Part shown: positions 5,415 to 7,243 of the stretch, piece by piece
How the letters are laid out: every line of letters starts with the position of its first letter
How positions within the stretch are numbered: the stretch's first letter is position 1
NCBI GenBank assembly: GCA_015520875.1
Contig: WAPD01000078.1
Location: 1-7,243 of the forward strand
DNA: 7,243 nt
DNA from: Microcaldota archaeon
GTDB lineage: Archaea; Micrarchaeota; Micrarchaeia; Anstonellales; J096
Direction of reading: 5' to 3'
Translations under genes and position numbers: made by a program
The notes under the pieces: generated by a model
Told to the model about the DNA's origin: nothing
The model's database searches: none
Seen by the model: the letters and a program-made list of their open reading frames with translations, nothing else

Positions 5415-5825
5415 TTACATCATCCTCTTTAACAAATCATCCATATTATCCCTAGGACCTAAAGCACCATAAGGATATAATCTCTTAATAGATTTCCAAC
5501 CCTTCCTAGGGGGATGCAACCTAAATACAGGGTCCATTAAATCATCGTATTTCTCTCCTTTTTTCATCCTTTCCAATACTTCCTTAGGGTTGGACACCTT
5601 TTTGGAACCTTTTTCCCCTCTCTTTTCTATTAATTTTAACAGAGTTTCATCTGAAACCTCTCCATAAGTTACATAGTCTTTTACAATCTTTAACATTCCC
5701 CTATATGCTGGTGTATCTGGGACAACTACAGCATGGTTAGGTTTGTGCAATCTAAGCAACTCCAGTGTTTTCCTAACTTTAGGTTTCAAATTATGAATAC
5801 CCCTTACTCTAACTATGGCTATCAT
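5415..5825 (-). CDS. rpl30: 50S ribosomal protein uL30 (L30, archaeal/eukaryotic L7 type)
   Basis: The 136 residues start with IAIVRVRGIHNLKPKVRKTL (2-21), the L30 RNA-binding fold. LELLRLHKPNHAVVVPDTPAYRGMLKIVKDYVTYGEV follows, and the archaeal/eukaryotic C-terminal extension ends with FRLHPPRKGW and YPYGALGPRDNMDDLLKRM. That extension separates it from the short bacterial L30. It is somewhat shorter than many archaeal homologues (about 150). It overlaps uS5 by ATGA (5822-5825), with GGTGAG 5 nt before the start. Confidence 0.95.
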   Translation of the reverse strand: MIAIVRVRGIHNLKPKVRKTLELLRLHKPNHAVVVPDTPAYRGMLKIVKDYVTYGEVSDETLLKLIEKRGEKGSKKVSNPKEVLERMKKGEKYDDLMDPVFRLHPPRKGWKSIKRLYPYGALGPRDNMDDLLKRMM

Positions 5826-6415
5826 GCTTTCTCACCTTCTACGCTTTTTAAAGCTTCAAACACAGCTTGAACCAAACTATATCTATTTTTAACAGAACCT
5901 CTTACCTTGCTCCAAACATCCTTAACTCCTGCCAATCTTAGAATAGCTTTAACGTTATCATTGGCAACAAGGCCCACACCTCTAGGAGCAGGCATTAATT
6001 CAACAGAGGTTGCTGAGACTTTAGCAGAAACTTTATGAGGTAGAGAATGGTCAAATTCACACTTACACTCCCAAGAACCACAACCTCCAATTACCTTCAT
6101 GATATTTCTTTTTGCCCTGTTAATGGCTTTTTCCCTGGCTGTGGCAAATTCATTGGATTTTCCTAGACCATATCCTATGTGACCGTTTTCATCTCCAACA
6201 ACAGCAACCACTCTATAGGAGATTTTTCTTCCAGAGTCTGTAACTCTCTGGGTTGTCCTTACTTCTATTACCTCGGTTTTAAGATTTGGCAATAGATAAT
6301 CAACTATTTGATGCTCTAAGATAGGTTTTCCTGTTGCTAATACTTCATCAATGCTTCTAAATTTACCTTCTTTAACAGCACGTCCTAACTTAGTCTTTGG
6401 TACCCATTCATTCAT
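5822..6415 (-). CDS. rps5: 30S ribosomal protein uS5 (S5)
   Basis: uS5 is a small-subunit protein near the mRNA entry tunnel that contributes to decoding accuracy. In the 197 residues, an archaeal N-terminal region with WVPKTKLGRAVKEGK (4-18) precedes the double-stranded RNA-binding S5 domain: VAVVGDENGHIGYGLGKSNE (70-89) and AINRAKRNIMKV (97-108). The C-terminal domain carries LMPAPRGVGLVANDNVKAIL (140-159) and LAGVKDVWSKVRGS (161-174). The segment CGSWECKCEFDH (112-123) has three Cys and one His; a CGSWEC-type motif is familiar from archaeal S5 and might bind metal, which is inference. The ATG overlaps the uL18 stop (ATGA, 6412-6415), with GGTGAT 5 nt upstream. Confidence 0.96.
   Translation of the reverse strand: MNEWVPKTKLGRAVKEGKFRSIDEVLATGKPILEHQIVDYLLPNLKTEVIEVRTTQRVTDSGRKISYRVVAVVGDENGHIGYGLGKSNEFATAREKAINRAKRNIMKVIGGCGSWECKCEFDHSLPHKVSAKVSATSVELMPAPRGVGLVANDNVKAILRLAGVKDVWSKVRGSVKNRYSLVQAVFEALKSVEGEKA
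5831..5836 (-). promoter_or_regulatory. Ribosome binding site for uL30
   Basis: GGTGAG inside the uS5 C-terminal codons (Gly-Glu of EGEKA), 5 nt before the uL30 ATG, supports this start and coupling to uS5. Confidence 0.8.
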
Positions 6416-6912
6416 TGAACATCACCCAATAGCTCCTTAACAAATGATTCTACTTCCTCTTTTTTTACTTTACCAGAACTTTTATAAACCCTATCCATGT
6501 CTAGGTCCTCTGGAACTTTTATTTCCACACCTGCATCTTGCACTCCCTTTGCCACATAGAATGCAAAGTTTCCTTTAGTTGGTGTGTGCAATCCCATATC
6601 CAATACTAATCTCTCTATTCCCTTGTCTTTTGCTAATTTGCCCATTAAAACCCCTGAAACATAGGCTGTTGGAATGTTTTTTGTGTGCTTCCATCCCTTG
6701 TGAGAGAGTAAATGTCTATCCACTCTCAATAGTGTCCTGTCTCCTTTTTCATCAAACTCAACCACTTGAACAATGATTTGTGAATTTGTTTTCCTTACCA
6801 CTAATCTTGGGACACCGCTCTTTAGCAATGCCAGTCTCTTTCTATAGTTTGTTTTTCCTTCTCTTCTTCTCCTGAAAGGAACATGATAGGTAGGTCCTTT
6901 TGCCCTAGACAT
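6412..6912 (-). CDS. rpl18: 50S ribosomal protein uL18 (L18)
   Basis: uL18 binds 5S rRNA together with uL5 in the central protuberance. The 166 residues begin with the archaeal N-terminus GPTYHVPFRRRREGKTNYRK (6-25). They continue with LALLKSGVPRLVVRKTNSQI (27-46), YVSGVLMGKLAKDKGIERLV (84-103), LDMGLHTPTKGNFAFYVAKG (104-123) and VQDAGVEIKVPEDLD (124-138). The ATG at 6912 has GGTGAT 4 nt upstream and overlaps the eL19 stop by 8 nt (ATGTCTAG). It ends with LLGDVQ, whose GGTGAT codons are also the uS5 ribosome binding site. Confidence 0.96.
   Translation of the reverse strand: MSRAKGPTYHVPFRRRREGKTNYRKRLALLKSGVPRLVVRKTNSQIIVQVVEFDEKGDRTLLRVDRHLLSHKGWKHTKNIPTAYVSGVLMGKLAKDKGIERLVLDMGLHTPTKGNFAFYVAKGVQDAGVEIKVPEDLDMDRVYKSSGKVKKEEVESFVKELLGDVQ
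6419..6433 (-). repeat. 15-nt direct repeat GCTATTGGGTGATGT, copy at the uL18-uS5 junction
   Basis: The identical 15-nt block occurs at 6915-6929 before uL18. Each copy spans the ribosome binding site of the downstream gene and encodes Leu-Leu-Gly-Asp-Val at the C-terminus of the upstream protein, in the same reading frame. Confidence 0.75.
6421..6426 (-). promoter_or_regulatory. Ribosome binding site for uS5
   Basis: GGTGAT, complementary to the archaeal 16S rRNA tail, lies 5 nt before the uS5 ATG and encodes Gly-Asp of the uL18 C-terminus. It is part of a 15-nt block repeated ahead of uL18. Confidence 0.85.
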
Positions 6913-7243
6913 CTACATCACCCAATAGCAAGTTATTATTTTTTAGGTAAGTTATTAAAGCCCTTTTGCTTTTTATGTGTCCTCCCTTTGCCTTCCTATA
7001 AACATCATTTTTTGTTTTTGTGTCTATTTTACCAGATTGATAAAGCTCTTTAATAAACTTTCTTAAAGCCCTAATCTTTCTCATCCATTGCTCTTTTTTA
7101 GAAAGTCTAGAATATTTAGTTCCTTTTCTTCTTCCAGGCCCTTGTTCCCTTTTCCTTTCCTTCTTTCTCCTACCTTTTACTGGGACAATATAGGCTATTT
7201 CAGAGAATCTAGCTTTAACATCCTCTCTTCTAACAATCTCTGC
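6905..7243 (-). CDS. rpl19e: 50S ribosomal protein eL19 (L19e), N-terminus outside window
   Basis: The minus-strand frame is open from the right edge of the window to the TAG at 6907-6905, giving 112 residues of a protein usually about 150 long, so roughly 40 N-terminal residues are missing. eL19 is an archaeal/eukaryotic large-subunit protein that also makes inter-subunit contacts. Diagnostic parts are the basic linker GRRKKERKREQGPGRRKGTK, the long-helix start EQWMRKIRALRKFIKELYQS, and GKIDTKTKNDVYRKAKGGHI followed by KSKRALITYLKNN. Order eL19-uL18-uS5 is the standard archaeal arrangement. The stop overlaps the uL18 start by 8 nt. No operon promoter is visible, so it must lie beyond the window. 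Confidence 0.93.
   Translation of the reverse strand, partial: AEIVRREDVKARFSEIAYIVPVKGRRKKERKREQGPGRRKGTKYSRLSKKEQWMRKIRALRKFIKELYQSGKIDTKTKNDVYRKAKGGHIKSKRALITYLKNNNLLLGDVDV
6915..6929 (-). repeat. 15-nt direct repeat GCTATTGGGTGATGT, copy at the eL19-uL18 junction
   Basis: This is the partner of the copy at 6419-6433. It codes for Leu-Leu-Gly-Asp-Val near the end of eL19 and carries the uL18 ribosome binding site. Confidence 0.75.
6917..6922 (-). promoter_or_regulatory. Ribosome binding site for uL18
   Basis: GGTGAT, 4 nt before the uL18 ATG, encodes Gly-Asp of the eL19 C-terminus (LLLGDVDV) and supports the chosen start. Confidence 0.85.

Noticed and set aside
6579..6776. Plus-strand open frame opposite uL18
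   Set aside because: It is antisense to a conserved ribosomal protein gene, and the short hydrophobic translation is a by-product of composition.
1..7243. CRISPR array, insertion sequence, toxin-antitoxin or defence system
   Set aside because: No spaced repeats, terminal inverted repeats, transposase motifs or toxin-like small gene pairs are visible, and almost every base is covered by the genes listed.

Overview
This A+T-rich window is archaeal. It carries the distal half of the archaeal spc ribosomal-protein cluster (eL19, uL18, uS5, uL30, uL15, SecY, archaeal-type adenylate kinase, DUF106 membrane protein) on the minus strand. Gene starts are often preceded by GGTGAT/GGTGAG Shine-Dalgarno sequences, stop and start codons overlap, and TATA-like boxes sit where archaeal promoters are expected. 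I cannot name the lineage from sequence alone. Tight packing, including coding regions that run into a tRNA gene, fits a small streamlined genome (DPANN or a compact euryarchaeote), but that is inference.

Layout from left to right: positions 2-505 are the 3' part of an unrecognised plus-strand gene. It converges with a minus-strand PUA-domain RNA-binding protein (502-927, Tma20/MCT-1-like), and the two stop codons overlap in a TTAG tetranucleotide. A 54-bp divergent intergenic region (928-981) holds one TATA-like box placed symmetrically between two start codons. Next is a large plus-strand gene (982-2424) with a divergent HAM1/ITPase-like N-terminal domain and about 300 further residues that I do not recognise. 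Its reading frame runs antisense through a tRNA-Ala(GGC) gene (2359-2430, minus). The ribosomal/secretion operon occupies 2421-7243 on the minus strand and enters from beyond the right edge, where eL19 is cut by the window.

The operon links ribosome assembly (large-subunit proteins eL19, uL18, uL30, uL15 and small-subunit uS5) to membrane insertion (SecY, and the Oxa1/YidC-superfamily DUF106 protein) and nucleotide balance (AdkA). Its genes are joined by 1-nt gaps or by 4- to 20-nt overlaps, which suggests translational coupling. The PUA protein, also a likely ribosome-associated factor, lies just beyond on its own promoter.

The most interesting spot is 2421-2470. The stop codon of the DUF106 gene lies at tRNA nucleotides 8-10, the opposing gene stops on the same bases, and a consensus TATA box inside the DUF106 coding sequence is correctly spaced to drive the tRNA independently. 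The second candidate for novelty is the HAM1-like fusion gene, whose nucleotidase motifs are partly degenerate and whose C-terminal region is unrecognised.
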